This document shows, piece after piece, positions 52,292 to 61,410 of a stretch of DNA of 64,000 nucleotides. The stretch covers positions 1,612,001 to 1,676,000 of the forward strand of contig JADKAA010000024.1 in NCBI GenBank assembly GCA_016715465.1. Reading direction: 5' to 3'. The notes beneath the pieces are model-generated. The model ran no database searches, was not told the DNA's origin, and saw nothing but the letters and a program-made list of their open reading frames with translations. This DNA comes from Saprospiraceae bacterium. GTDB taxonomy: Bacteria > Bacteroidota > Bacteroidia > Chitinophagales > Saprospiraceae. Each line of letters starts with the position of its first letter. The stretch's first letter is position 1. The position numbers were made by a program, and so were the translations under genes.

Positions 52292-53974
52292 TTAAAGGGA
52301 TACTTGTGCAGGAGCTTTGAAAATTTTGGTAAAAAGCAGCGCCAAAAATACGACACTCACGCAACCCACTGCATTAAGCCATAAATACCCCATAATGTCC
52401 AGGCTAAAAATAACAATGACCATACATTCAGTGATAACTGCTGCTGGAAAAATATGTCTGGCTTTAATGTGTGGTAAATAAAAGCCGGATAGAAAGATTC
52501 CCAGTATGGTTCCGTAAAAAACAGAACCGACAATGTTGACAAACTGTATCAGATTTTCAAACAGGCTGCTGATGTTGGCAAATCCTATGGCAATCACCCC
52601 CCACATGATGGTGAACCATCGGCTAAGTCGCACGTAATGAAGGTCTGAAGCATCTTTGGCAAAGTTCCGTTTATAAATGTCAATGGTGGTGCAGGTCGCC
52701 AGCGCGCTGAGTTCTGAAGACGAAGACGACATGGCCGCGCAAAATATAACAGCCAGTAGCAGACCCACAATGCCCTTTGGCAAGTAACTCAGAATGAAAT
52801 AAATGAAGACATAATCTTTGTCATTGTCTTCCGCATCAGGGTTTGAAGCTTTAATGTGTGATTTGACATTGGCCCTGATTTCTCTTTCTGTGTTGTTGAG
52901 CTGGGTTACCTCAGCTTTGTGATCCTCCATGACTTCCGGAGAAAGCAATAGCGCTTTCCTCACTTGAAATATTGAATCGTACCGGGTCTCTAAGTTTTTA
53001 ATGGCGATGCCTTCTTTACCCTCTTTGGCTTTCTCAAGGGCAGGCGTATTGAAAAAGACAGGTGCTGGCTGAAATAGGAAAAACACATAGACCATGATGC
53101 CGCACAAAAGGATGAAAAATTGCATCGGTATTTTGAGTAGGCCGTTGAATACAAGTCCCAGCCTGCTTTCTTTTACATTGTTGCCGGATATATATCGCTG
53201 GACCTGACTCTGGTCTGTTCCAAAATACGCGAGCGCCAGAAACATACCTCCTGTGATGCCGGACCAAAAAGTATACCGGCTCTCCACATTAAATGAAAAA
53301 TCCACAATATCCATTTTTCCACTCAGTCCCGCAATCTCCAGGGCATTTCCGAAGTGGATTTGATCCGGCAACATATTCAGGGCAATGACAAATGAGGCCA
53401 CCATGCCGGCAAAAATGACAAACATCTGTTGTTTCTGCGTGATCGACACCGCTTTTGTACCACCGGAGACTGTATATAGAATAACCATGCTTCCGGTTAG
53501 TACATTGAGCAGGGTAAGGTTCCACCCCAATATGGTCGATAATATGATGGATGGTGCATAAATGGTAATGCCGGCACCCAGTCCGCGCTGTATCAGAAAC
53601 AGTATAGCCGTGAACATACGCGTGCGGTTGTCAAACCTGTTTTCGAGATATTCGTACGCGGTTAATATCTTTTGATTGTGAAAGATGGGAATGAAGGTGG
53701 CACAGATGATGACCATGGCAATGGGCAATCCAAAATAAAACTGTACAAAGCCCATACCATCGTGGAATGCCTGCCCTGGTGTGCTCATAAAGGTGATCGC
53801 ACTGGCTTGAGTGGCCATTACGGATAAGCCTATGGTCCACCATTTGATGTGCTCTCGACCTTTTAGAAATTCATCGACGGAATACACATTTTTACGGGAA
53901 ACATACATGCCATATGCAGAGATGAAAAGCAATGTTGCTCCCAATACCGTCCAATCAAGCCAGTGTATGTTCAT
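52292..53974 (-). CDS. Sodium:solute symporter (SSS family), intact
   Basis: Sodium-coupled transporter of about 560 residues with 13 or more membrane segments. It has DWTVLGATLLFISAYGMYVSRKN at the start, SVMATQASAITFMSTPGQAFHDGMGFVQFYFG in helix 2-3 and FVIFAGMVASFVIAL, typical of the SLC5-like group. A cytoplasmic charged insert lies at about residues 340-380. The substrate is unknown; the linked PIG-L deacetylase suggests a sugar, amino sugar or sialic acid derivative. The ATG at 53974 is chosen because it overlaps (ATGA) the stop of a 32-codon upstream gene; a GTG at 53998 is the alternative. Confidence 0.9.
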   Translation of the reverse strand: MNIHWLDWTVLGATLLFISAYGMYVSRKNVYSVDEFLKGREHIKWWTIGLSVMATQASAITFMSTPGQAFHDGMGFVQFYFGLPIAMVIICATFIPIFHNQKILTAYEYLENRFDNRTRMFTAILFLIQRGLGAGITIYAPSIILSTILGWNLTLLNVLTGSMVILYTVSGGTKAVSITQKQQMFVIFAGMVASFVIALNMLPDQIHFGNALEIAGLSGKMDIVDFSFNVESRYTFWSGITGGMFLALAYFGTDQSQVQRYISGNNVKESRLGLVFNGLLKIPMQFFILLCGIMVYVFFLFQPAPVFFNTPALEKAKEGKEGIAIKNLETRYDSIFQVRKALLLSPEVMEDHKAEVTQLNNTEREIRANVKSHIKASNPDAEDNDKDYVFIYFILSYLPKGIVGLLLAVIFCAAMSSSSSELSALATCTTIDIYKRNFAKDASDLHYVRLSRWFTIMWGVIAIGFANISSLFENLIQFVNIVGSVFYGTILGIFLSGFYLPHIKARHIFPAAVITECMVIVIFSLDIMGYLWLNAVGCVSVVFLALLFTKIFKAPAQVSL

Positions 53975-54069
53975 GGTCTGTATGCGTTCATAATCCACAA
54001 AAAGATCAGCAGGTAAATGATGTTAACTATCAGCAGGAATACATACACCTTGGTCCATTTATCTTTCAT
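53971..54069 (-). CDS. Unannotated 32-residue single-span membrane peptide
   Basis: A very short gene: ATG at 54069-54067, TGA at 53973-53971. The peptide has a basic N-terminus (MKDKWTK), a single hydrophobic helix of about 20 residues (VYVFLLIVNIIYLL and further) and the short polar end NAYRP. Its ATG overlaps the stop of the PIG-L gene as TGATG, and its TGA overlaps the symporter ATG as ATGA, so the three genes are translationally coupled end to end. Small membrane subunits accompany some sodium:solute symporters (for example DUF4212-type partners), but this one is far shorter. Function unknown; I infer a partner or assembly factor of the symporter. Confidence 0.75.
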   Translation of the reverse strand: MKDKWTKVYVFLLIVNIIYLLIFLWIMNAYRP

Positions 54070-56603
54070 CAGGGCCTGTTTTCATTACCGAGCGATACCA
54101 TATTGGCAAACAACCTGAAAGCTCCGGCCACCCCTGATGGCAATTGTCTGAACCAACTGTAACCCGTGTAGATAAAATTGCCATCTCCGTGTTTTGCAAT
54201 GAGTAAGCCTCCATCCCTGGCATCTTCTCCCGGGTCGTTGCAGGATCGGACAGCTGTATAGGCTGCATCCCATTCACTGGCAAAGTATAAGCCGCGCTCC
54301 TGAACCCAGCCTTCAAAATCCTTATCCGTTATCTTGTTGGGGCTATTGAGTACTTCGTGGTCCGGTGCAAGGAAACGGACAGGTGCCGATTCCACGGTAA
54401 CCCTCTCTCTGCCTATTTTTATGGGGAAGGGTCCCAGATTGTTGCCAACAACCAATCTATTATTTGTATTGTATTGCACAATGAGGTTTCCTCCCTGACT
54501 TACATAGTCCATAAGTGTTTTTTGTTTGAATTTTAATTCTTCATTCACATTGTATGCTCTCACACCGAGTATAATCGCATCGTAGCCATTGAGATTCTCT
54601 GTTGTTATATTTTGAACTTCCAGGTCAGTAACCTTAAAGCCAATTTGCCTCAAACTTGTGGCAACTTCATCTCCGGCTCCGGCTATGTAAGCGAGGTTGT
54701 TTCCACCTTTTTTAAGGTCAACTTTAGCCAACTTACATTCGGCAGGTTGAGTGACCAACTGCATAAGGATGTGGTCATATTTTATTTCAATGAGCTGTTG
54801 TGTGTATTCTTTTCCATTGGCAAAAGCAACAGGCGTAACAACCAGCTCCGCAGCCGCATTGGGAGCGGTAATTTCAAAAGTAAAATCCTGGGTAGCATTT
54901 TTTTCAGGGATGTCAAAATCGTAAGAGGCAGGATTGACTTTCCAGCCTCCACTAACAGGTAAACGAACGGTACCTTTCTGACCTGGGGCACCGGCTTTAA
55001 CCCGCACTGTAACCTTTCGGGGACTATCATCCCCAAAAACATAAACTTTTTCTGCAAAGCCTACAAACACTTCAGGTGTAACCTCGAAAGGTCTGTACGT
55101 CTCTCCGTCCTCCGGACTGTTGAACTTATAGGAGACATTCCGGCTGAAAATAATTTCTTTTCCTTCAATTTCCAACACAAAGTCTACCCCTGTTTGTTTT
55201 GGTGTTTCCGGAAGTCCAATCCAGGCTGGATTGTCAACTTTATACATGCCCATGGATCCTTTTTCGTTTAGCCAATAAGCGTTGGTGTACCAGGCATCTT
55301 TGGGTAGGGTGAGGCTATAGGTCTGAAGATAGGTTTCATTGTCATTGAGACGGTGCATCACCATGGTGTCTTTACCGGAAGGATGCAGCCGGATTGCTTT
55401 TAATACCACATTTCCAGCAAGGCGCTTCACTACCTCCATGTCGATCTTTATGGTTTCACCGGGCACTGCGGTGTGTGCAGAAGCGATGGCATCCATGTAC
55501 AAACCAAGGCATTGTGTAATGATGGCTGTTATTTCTTTCGATTTTCTTTCCCGCCAAAACTCATCTTCCAGTTGCGCTATCAAATGATAGGCTTCCATGA
55601 GCGCAGGCACAGACAATTGCGGATTGCGAAAGTTAAAATCCTCTTGTACTTTATCGAGTATGGTTTTGATTTTTTCACCCCCTTTCACCCGTGTCCAGGT
55701 GGTGTTGATGCCTTCAAAGATATTTTGACGATCTACTGGTTTGTCTCCTTTCAATAATTCGAGGTATTCTGATTGTAAACCCCTGGTTCCCGTATTGCCA
55801 AAACCCTGGCACTTGTGGTTACTCCTGGAGAGTGCAGCGATTTCGGTATTCGATTTTCCCAGCAGAGGATAGAAGCCACCGACATCCAAACTCAGCAGGT
55901 GACTTTTGTCAGCCTTGTTAAATGCCTCCTGACTTCCAAAGAAAAACCAGGAAATGTTAAAAAAGAGCCTTGATGCCTGCCATGGTGCCACATAAGTAAG
56001 TTGATTTTTGTAAGCCTCTGCGCTGGCTGCCTTTTCATACAATTCAAAGGAAAGCATGGCAGACGCAGTATGATGCCCGTGTGTACTTCCGCTGGTACGA
56101 TGGTCAAAGCGGTTGATGATGACATCGGGTCTGGTTTTTCTGATCGCCCACACCACATCGTGTTTTACCTGTTCGTTGTCCCATATCGAAATGGTTTCTT
56201 CTGCATTCTTTGAAAAGCCAAAGTCATTGGCACGGCTAAACATCTGGTGACCTCCATCTACCTTGCGGGCTTGCAGCAACTCCTGGGTGCGAATCACCCC
56301 AAGCAATTCTTCTATTTCCGGCCCTATGAGGTTTTGCCCCCCATCTCCTCTTGTCAGAGAAAGGTAAGTAGTGTGGGCATTTACTTCATTCACGAGGTAA
56401 GAGATTAACCTTGTATTTTCATCATCGGGATGAGCTGCTACGTATAGGGCATTACCTAAAAAATTGAGGCGTTCTATAGATTTATATATTTCACCGGATG
56501 TCGGTTTCAAAGGCTGCTGGGCCATCATTTTACCTGAAACAGTGAGCCAGATTAAAATTGCAGTAATCACACTTAACCATTTGGTTTCAGTAAGGTGCCG
56601 CAT
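54069..56603 (-). CDS. PIG-L family deacetylase, large secreted form
   Basis: Zinc-dependent N-acetyl-sugar deacetylase of about 844 residues from the ATG at 56603. A signal peptide (WLSVITAILIWLTVSGKMMAQ) is followed by the LmbE/PIG-L domain: the AHPDDE zinc motif with H58-P-D60-D61-E62, LTRGDGGQNLIG, and the third ligand in GHHTASAMLSFELY. After about residue 300 come beta-rich and NEW3-like domains (FEVTPEVFVGFAEKVYVFG) and a C-terminal ThuA/GATase-like segment (YDAIILGVRAYNVNEELKFKQKTLMDYVSQGGNLIVQYN). Frames further upstream (to 56768) lack any family match. It leads a coupled operon with the small membrane peptide and symporter. Confidence 0.88.
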   Translation of the reverse strand: MRHLTETKWLSVITAILIWLTVSGKMMAQQPLKPTSGEIYKSIERLNFLGNALYVAAHPDDENTRLISYLVNEVNAHTTYLSLTRGDGGQNLIGPEIEELLGVIRTQELLQARKVDGGHQMFSRANDFGFSKNAEETISIWDNEQVKHDVVWAIRKTRPDVIINRFDHRTSGSTHGHHTASAMLSFELYEKAASAEAYKNQLTYVAPWQASRLFFNISWFFFGSQEAFNKADKSHLLSLDVGGFYPLLGKSNTEIAALSRSNHKCQGFGNTGTRGLQSEYLELLKGDKPVDRQNIFEGINTTWTRVKGGEKIKTILDKVQEDFNFRNPQLSVPALMEAYHLIAQLEDEFWRERKSKEITAIITQCLGLYMDAIASAHTAVPGETIKIDMEVVKRLAGNVVLKAIRLHPSGKDTMVMHRLNDNETYLQTYSLTLPKDAWYTNAYWLNEKGSMGMYKVDNPAWIGLPETPKQTGVDFVLEIEGKEIIFSRNVSYKFNSPEDGETYRPFEVTPEVFVGFAEKVYVFGDDSPRKVTVRVKAGAPGQKGTVRLPVSGGWKVNPASYDFDIPEKNATQDFTFEITAPNAAAELVVTPVAFANGKEYTQQLIEIKYDHILMQLVTQPAECKLAKVDLKKGGNNLAYIAGAGDEVATSLRQIGFKVTDLEVQNITTENLNGYDAIILGVRAYNVNEELKFKQKTLMDYVSQGGNLIVQYNTNNRLVVGNNLGPFPIKIGRERVTVESAPVRFLAPDHEVLNSPNKITDKDFEGWVQERGLYFASEWDAAYTAVRSCNDPGEDARDGGLLIAKHGDGNFIYTGYSWFRQLPSGVAGAFRLFANMVSLGNENRP

Positions 56604-56826
56604 AAAATAAATTTTAGCCATATTTAAAAATAATTTCATATTTGCAATGATAGGAAATCCCATCCAGTTTTTCACCAATGACTTCACTATTTCTGATATA
56701 GACAATGGGAAAGCCCGGATTGTTTTGTACAAAGCACCATAAAGAATAAAGAATTTGGTACTGCTCATTTATTTCTGCTAACTCACCGGTGCATCCAATT
56801 TCACCATTAACGATTGACAGACCGGC

Positions 56827-57405
56827 TTATATGCTCAGAAGGTATTTTTCTATGATGGCTGCATAATATTTGTGTTCCAGCTCCAATACCCTGGCAGCCA
56901 GTCCGGAGGGGGCATCATCTTTAAATACCGGGCATATTGCCTGAAACAACTGACGACCTTTATCATATTGTGCATTTACGAGATGGATGGTAAGACCGCT
57001 TTGAGTCACTCCTGCCTCTAAAACGGCTTCATGCACATGAATTCCATACATACCTTTGCCTCCAAACAAGGGCAACAGGGCAGGGTGTATATTAAGAATA
57101 TGCTCAGGAAAAGCATGGATCAACTCAACCGGAATCTTTTTAAGGTAGCCGGCAAGAATTAAGGTGTTTACCCGATACTGTGACAGTTGTTGTAAAAAGC
57201 CGGGTGTACCTAACTCATGAGGAGAAACTACAAGGGAGGGTATTCCAGCGTTAAGTGCGATGTTCAATACGCCCGCATCCGGCCGGTTGGAAACCACCAA
57301 TTTAACCTCTATGGTTGCGTGGGATTTAAAGTATTCAATGATTTTGGCTGCATTAGATCCGCCGCCGGAGGCAAATATTGCAAGCTGGTATTTTTTCAGG
57401 CTCAT
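56827..57405 (-). CDS. purN: Phosphoribosylglycinamide formyltransferase
   Basis: Purine biosynthesis enzyme that transfers a formyl group from 10-formyl-THF to GAR. The 192-residue protein has the IFASGGGSNAAKIIEYF start, LVVSNRPDAGVLNIA, and the catalytic region with LAGYLKKIP, HILNIHPALLPLFGGKGMYG (Asn-His pair) and SGLTIHLVNAQYDKG. It overlaps porD by 4 bases (ATGA) and is the last gene of the five-gene leftward operon from bamD. Confidence 0.95.
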   Translation of the reverse strand: MSLKKYQLAIFASGGGSNAAKIIEYFKSHATIEVKLVVSNRPDAGVLNIALNAGIPSLVVSPHELGTPGFLQQLSQYRVNTLILAGYLKKIPVELIHAFPEHILNIHPALLPLFGGKGMYGIHVHEAVLEAGVTQSGLTIHLVNAQYDKGRQLFQAICPVFKDDAPSGLAARVLELEHKYYAAIIEKYLLSI

Positions 57406-58316
57406 TTGAGCGCATCATATCTGTTGGCCAGAGACAATGAGGTGAGGGTCATGAGTGACCTGAGTTTTGCCTTCTGACCGGCATCGGCGGCTTTAAAAAT
57501 TTCCACAAGTTCGTTGTGCTTGGCATCACCAAATGTCTGCAGAAAGTAACTATTGGGATAAGCCTGATGCAGGTCCTCGATGATACCCAGACTGCTCAGC
57601 ATCACGGCCCTGCTTTTTTCAGCATCCTGCCACATGTTGTCGAGTGCCAGCCTGTGATACTCATAAATCACCTGCCTAAATGGCCTCAGTTTGGGGCTAA
57701 GAATGTTTTCAATGAGAAAGTATTTGCTGCGACCATTGACCCCTGCGTTTGACCATCCCGCATCATCTCGTTTCAGGCCATTGGGCAGGTTGTCAAATAT
57801 ATCCCTCGCGTACTGGAAATAATCTTCACCCCCGTATAAACTGAAACTGTCGTAATCAAAACCTAAAATCAAATAAGCGTAATATGAAAGAATTGAACTA
57901 AGGTTGTCGAAATATGCCCTGTACCCGCTTTGAATGGGTTGCCCAGGCAGGTAAGTGAAGTTTACGCTTTTATCCTGAAAGTTTAACAAGGATGTCTTGT
58001 AGTCTGTATTGAAAACAGGCCGGCTGGTCTGAACACTGACCTCTGCCAGAAATGATGTATTCGACAATTCCTCATTGATGGTTATTTGAATACTGCCTTC
58101 TATTTTTTCCACTTCAGTATATTCGTGATCGGTCCACTTGGTTTTATTGAAAAAATCCTTAATGTCATTTTCCAAATTCCGGTAAATGGATGGATCTGCT
58201 TTTATGTTGACATTGACAGGAATGATGACTTTTACCTGCATATTGAGTTCCTGGGCACTGACCCCCAAGGTGTGGCCAATGATAAAAAGCAGGATAAGGA
58301 TATGATTTCTACGCAT
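57402..58316 (-). CDS. porD: Type IX secretion system protein PorD (DUF4835)
   Basis: A 304-residue periplasmic protein with a signal peptide (ILILLFIIGHTLGVSAQ). Diagnostic segments are ELNMQVKVIIPVNVN, DIKDFFNKTKWTDHEY, FDNLSSILSYYAYLILGFDYDSFSLYGG and RRFRQVIYEYHRLALD-like LRPFRQVIYEYHRLALDNM. The family is DUF4835, known as PorD in Porphyromonas and required for type IX secretion. The position between coaBC and purN, with overlaps on both sides (8 and 4 bases), matches the gene order usual in Bacteroidota. Confidence 0.85.
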   Translation of the reverse strand: MRRNHILILLFIIGHTLGVSAQELNMQVKVIIPVNVNIKADPSIYRNLENDIKDFFNKTKWTDHEYTEVEKIEGSIQITINEELSNTSFLAEVSVQTSRPVFNTDYKTSLLNFQDKSVNFTYLPGQPIQSGYRAYFDNLSSILSYYAYLILGFDYDSFSLYGGEDYFQYARDIFDNLPNGLKRDDAGWSNAGVNGRSKYFLIENILSPKLRPFRQVIYEYHRLALDNMWQDAEKSRAVMLSSLGIIEDLHQAYPNSYFLQTFGDAKHNELVEIFKAADAGQKAKLRSLMTLTSLSLANRYDALK

Positions 58317-59511
58317 TTTTTAATAACGATATAATTTCATTAATAATGTCTTTGGCCACTTCTTGTTTTAATTTCAGGTCAAATTTTTTTCTAAATCCTG
58401 ATTTTGAAAGGAGGGTGATTTTGTTGGTATCATGACCAAAACCGGCACCGGCATCCCTTAGTGAATTGAGTACAATGAGATCCAGGTTTTTTTTCTCCAT
58501 CTTTTTAAGGGCATTGCCAACTTCATCATAGGTCTCAAGGGCGAAACCTACCAATAGTTGACCTGACTTCTTACTTGCGCCCAGCGTACCTGCAATGTCA
58601 ATGGTTCTTTCGAGCTCGAGCTGTAAACCATCATCAGATTTTTTTATCTTTTCCGATGAAACCGTTTTGGGCTTGTAGTCTGCTACAGCCGCTGCCCATA
58701 TGGCTATGTCACTTTCGTGAAAGTGTTTCAGACTGGCTTTATACATGTCATCTGAGGATACTACCCGCAAGGTAGTTATGCCGGCTGGAACTTCCACGCT
58801 AATCGGACCCGTGATCAGTGTCACTGTTGCCCCTCTTTCCAGGGCAGCTTCTGCAAGGGCAATGCCCATCTTTCCGCTGCTGTGGTTACCCAGAAACCGC
58901 ACCGGATCCAAATGTTCATAAGTGGGGCCTCCCGTGACAAGCACTTTTTTGCCTTTTAAATCCATTGCAGAGTTAAAATGATGATCCAGGATGGTGAGTA
59001 TATCCTCAGGTTCTGCCATCCTTCCATCGCCAACCAGGCCGCTGGCCAGTTCACCATAACCCACGGGGATCACGGTGTTACCAAAGTGTTTTAGTGTCCG
59101 GATATTTTGTTGGGTGGATGGGTGGTGCCACATGTCCAAATCCATGGCAGGAGCCAAAAAGCACGGACATTTGGCAGAAAGATAAGTAGCCGTGAGCATA
59201 TTATCTGCGAGTCCGTTTGCCATTTTACCCAGACTGTTGGCCGTGAGTGGAGCCACCAGCATGACATCGGCCCACATACCCATTTCCACATGATTTGTCC
59301 AACCTTCCTCAGTGTATATGTCCGAATACACTTTATTTTTTGTGAGGGTGGCCAAGGTAAGGGGACTGATAAAAACTTTGGCAGATTCAGTCATGATACA
59401 TCGGACCTTGTAACCCGCTTTAATTAATAAACGTGCCAGTATAGCAGATTTGTAAGCTGCAATACTTCCTGTAATGCCAAGAAGAACCTTTTTTGCAGGG
59501 GCTGCAGCCAT
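58309..59511 (-). CDS. coaBC: Bifunctional phosphopantothenoylcysteine decarboxylase/synthetase
   Basis: Coenzyme A biosynthesis enzyme of 400 residues. The N-terminal CoaC part (LLGITGSIAAYKSAILARLL, LVAPLTANSLGKMANGLADNMLTATYLSAKCP and MDLDMWHHPSTQQN) is an FMN-dependent decarboxylase; the C-terminal CoaB part has VLVTGGPTYEHLDPVRFLGNHSSGKMGIALAEAA and IWAAAVADYKPK. Both catalytic regions are intact. It lies 11 bases after rpoZ and overlaps porD by 8 bases. Confidence 0.96.
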   Translation of the reverse strand: MAAAPAKKVLLGITGSIAAYKSAILARLLIKAGYKVRCIMTESAKVFISPLTLATLTKNKVYSDIYTEEGWTNHVEMGMWADVMLVAPLTANSLGKMANGLADNMLTATYLSAKCPCFLAPAMDLDMWHHPSTQQNIRTLKHFGNTVIPVGYGELASGLVGDGRMAEPEDILTILDHHFNSAMDLKGKKVLVTGGPTYEHLDPVRFLGNHSSGKMGIALAEAALERGATVTLITGPISVEVPAGITTLRVVSSDDMYKASLKHFHESDIAIWAAAVADYKPKTVSSEKIKKSDDGLQLELERTIDIAGTLGASKKSGQLLVGFALETYDEVGNALKKMEKKNLDLIVLNSLRDAGAGFGHDTNKITLLSKSGFRKKFDLKLKQEVAKDIINEIISLLKNA

Positions 59512-59522
59512 GGCAGAAAGGA

Positions 59523-59858
59523 TTAAGCGTTCTCCTCGTCCCTGTACTTAATAGCCAACTCCCCGTTGAGGTACTCCTCTGTGGCTATAATGGCAGGATT
59601 TGGTAACCGCTCATAGAATTTCGAAATTTCGATTTGTTCTTTGTTTTCGTGGATTTCCTCGATGGTGTCTGAGGTCACTGAAAACTCTTCAAGTTTGGTG
59701 TGCAATTCTCTTTTCAGTCTGTTGCTGATCTGATTGGCCCTCTTTGATATGGCTACCAATGCTTCAAACATGTTACCGGTTGGTTTTACCAACTCTTTGA
59801 TGTTTCTGGCTTTTACGTTTGGATCGATGTTTTGCACCTTGTTCTTGATATCTGTCAT
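59523..59858 (-). CDS. rpoZ: RNA polymerase omega subunit (RpoZ-like)
   Basis: A 111-residue protein of the Bacteroidota omega family. The core TGNMFEALVAISKRANQISNRLKRELHTKLEEF matches the omega helices that clamp the beta-prime C-terminus, and the C-terminal KFYERLPNPAIIATEEYLNGELAIKYR is the usual tail in this phylum. The ATG overlaps the bamD stop (ATGA). Its place between bamD and coaBC agrees with conserved order. Confidence 0.85.
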   Translation of the reverse strand: MTDIKNKVQNIDPNVKARNIKELVKPTGNMFEALVAISKRANQISNRLKRELHTKLEEFSVTSDTIEEIHENKEQIEISKFYERLPNPAIIATEEYLNGELAIKYRDEENA

Positions 59859-60667
59859 GCTCTAATTTTTTTAATGTTTAAAATACTTTTTTCATAAATG
59901 TCCTTTACTTCTTTGGATATTTTCCTGTCTTTGAATTTATCCATATATTTTTTACAGTAGGCGATGGTCTCATTGAAACGTTCTTCCTGCTTTTCCTCCA
60001 CGCTGTTTTCCGCCAGCTCGAAGCTCGATTTGATCAGCAAATATTTAGCTTCAGCTTCAAAAGCAGAACCGGGATAATCCTTAAGCAAAATTTCAAAAGA
60101 CCGCACAGCCGACTGGTACTGTCCGAGCCGGTAATACAACAAACCTTGCTGATGGGCTTTTCTTTCCATCTTTTTGCGCATTTCATCTATGAGTTTATTG
60201 CACTCCGGAATGCGCTTGCTGTCCGGATATTTGGTTACAAATGCCTGAAGGGCTTCTACCGACTTTTGAGAATAGGACTGATCCAATTTAAAATTGGGAG
60301 ACAACCTGTAATGCGAATAAGCCGACATAAAATCTGCTTCTTCCTTTTTCTTGCTGTTGTAAAAAGTAGTGGAAAAATTGTTGAAATAGTGTGAAGCCGT
60401 GATGTATTCTGCTGTGTGGTAATATGTGTAAGCGATATTGAAAAAAATATCTTCTGCTTCCTCCTTGCCTCTGAAAAACTGCACGGCCAGTTCATACAAA
60501 GTCTGTGCAGATACATAATCTTCATCTTTAAAATACGCATTCGCCTTCTTTAAAATCAATTGCGGGTCATTGCTGGTACGCACCTTTTCAAACTCCGTTG
60601 TACAGGAAGAAATTAACAGTGCGGCTAAAACCATGGAAAACAGATATTTGACGCTCGTATACTTCAC
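59855..60667 (-). CDS. bamD: Outer membrane assembly lipoprotein BamD
   Basis: TPR lipoprotein of the BAM complex that inserts outer membrane beta-barrels, 270 residues. The signal ends in ISSC (C22). TPR-like helices follow (ANAYFKDEDYVSAQTLYELAVQFFRGKEEAEDIFFNIAYTYYHTAEY, QAFVTKYPDSKRIPECNKLIDEMR, YYRLGQYQSAVRSFEILLKDYPGSAFEAEA). The start is a GTG at 60667, which gives a proper signal peptide; the first ATG (60634) would leave too short a signal. It leads the operon behind a clear promoter at 60691-60721. Confidence 0.93.
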   Translation of the reverse strand: MKYTSVKYLFSMVLAALLISSCTTEFEKVRTSNDPQLILKKANAYFKDEDYVSAQTLYELAVQFFRGKEEAEDIFFNIAYTYYHTAEYITASHYFNNFSTTFYNSKKKEEADFMSAYSHYRLSPNFKLDQSYSQKSVEALQAFVTKYPDSKRIPECNKLIDEMRKKMERKAHQQGLLYYRLGQYQSAVRSFEILLKDYPGSAFEAEAKYLLIKSSFELAENSVEEKQEERFNETIAYCKKYMDKFKDRKISKEVKDIYEKSILNIKKIRA

Positions 60668-60690
60668 TCAATCTTTTTTAAATAAGTATG

Positions 60691-60721
60691 CAAAATTAGT
60701 AATAAAAGAGGATAACGCCAA
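60691..60721 (-). promoter_or_regulatory. Promoter of the bamD-rpoZ-coaBC-porD-purN operon
   Basis: On the minus strand a TTTG/TTG (-33) at 60721-60719 and TAATTTTG (-7) at 60698-60691 are separated by 20 bases, a full match to the Bacteroidota promoter pattern. The GTG start of bamD follows 23 bases later. Confidence 0.72.
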
Positions 60722-60844
60722 ATTTTATATTATGCTGCCCTGTAAATCAGTCATTTAGTGTTATTTGTTTACTAAATATCTATTGGTAATCGCTAATATT
60801 TCACCTCAAATCATTAAAGTGCTGCGTTAATCCTAACCCTACAC

Positions 60845-60930
60845 CCGGCCTGTCTGAATGGTTCAGCCTGGTAGCCACACCGCACATCTACCTGGCTAAC
60901 GCCAGTTAGACAGGCCGGTTACCGGTAACC
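60845..60930. repeat. Nested inverted-repeat element between bamD and a cytochrome-like gene
   Basis: Outer arms CCGGCCTGTCT (60845-60855) and AGACAGGCCGG (60908-60918) are a perfect 11-base match. Inside, CTGG..TAGCC pairs imperfectly with GGCTA..CCAG. Next to it is a perfect 14-base palindrome GGTTACCGGTAACC (60917-60930), and ACCGCACA occurs on both sides of the right arm. The whole is GC-rich in an AT-rich gap, has no T-tract and looks like a small REP/MITE-type or extragenic palindromic element. Confidence 0.45.
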
Positions 60931-60936
60931 GCACAC

Positions 60937-61299
60937 CTATTTCGCCCCGTTTTTTACCCAACATGTAAGTTCTTCGATTATCTCAACAGACAATTTATCA
61001 CTACCCTGGGGCATCGGCGTGCAATCATGGTAGATGGCACATAAGGCATTTCCACTTACAAATTCTTTCTTTGCCCCCGTATAACTGTCTAGTATAATTC
61101 CATTAGAAGCGGTGCCAGCATCATGACAACCTGCAAAGGCACACGATCCGTCCAAAATAACCTTTACACGATTATCATAAGTGTTTTGATCTGCATCTAT
61201 ATCCGTACAATCCACTATATCGGTATATCCTTGTTCTTTATCTCCACATGCTAGCAAGACAATGCCCAGAAGGCAGAAAATGAAAAACTTATTCAGCAT
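60937..61299 (-). CDS. Small lipoprotein with cytochrome c-like CX4CH motif
   Basis: About 120 residues from the ATG at 61299, with a lipoprotein signal ending in LLAC (C18). The middle has ILDGSCAFAGCHDAGTASNG, a CX4CH arrangement as found in many Bacteroidota/Planctomycete cytochrome c-like domains, with a possible distal ligand in PMPQGSDKLS and further cysteines (DCTDI, LCAIYHDC, TCWVKNGAK). Covalent heme binding through the CX4CH site is not certain. It is monocistronic and lies between the inverted-repeat element and the heptamer array. Confidence 0.7.
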   Translation of the reverse strand: MLNKFFIFCLLGIVLLACGDKEQGYTDIVDCTDIDADQNTYDNRVKVILDGSCAFAGCHDAGTASNGIILDSYTGAKKEFVSGNALCAIYHDCTPMPQGSDKLSVEIIEELTCWVKNGAK

Positions 61300-61410
61300 A
61301 ATCACATTTTTCCTCAAAATTAAAATTTGTTTTAGATTATACTTGTTTCAACAAACATATTATTATATTTACTTTTTACATTATCCAATCATGTCTGCAA
61401 GCCGACGTTA

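Noticed and set aside
56604..56768. Upstream extension of the PIG-L frame.
   Set aside because: The added 55 residues precede a good signal peptide and lack any family match; the start is placed at 56603.
60780..60936. tRNA or structured RNA gene in the GC-rich gap after bamD.
   Set aside because: The stems do not fit a cloverleaf and there is no anticodon arm or CCA-like end; the nested palindromes look more like an extragenic repeat.
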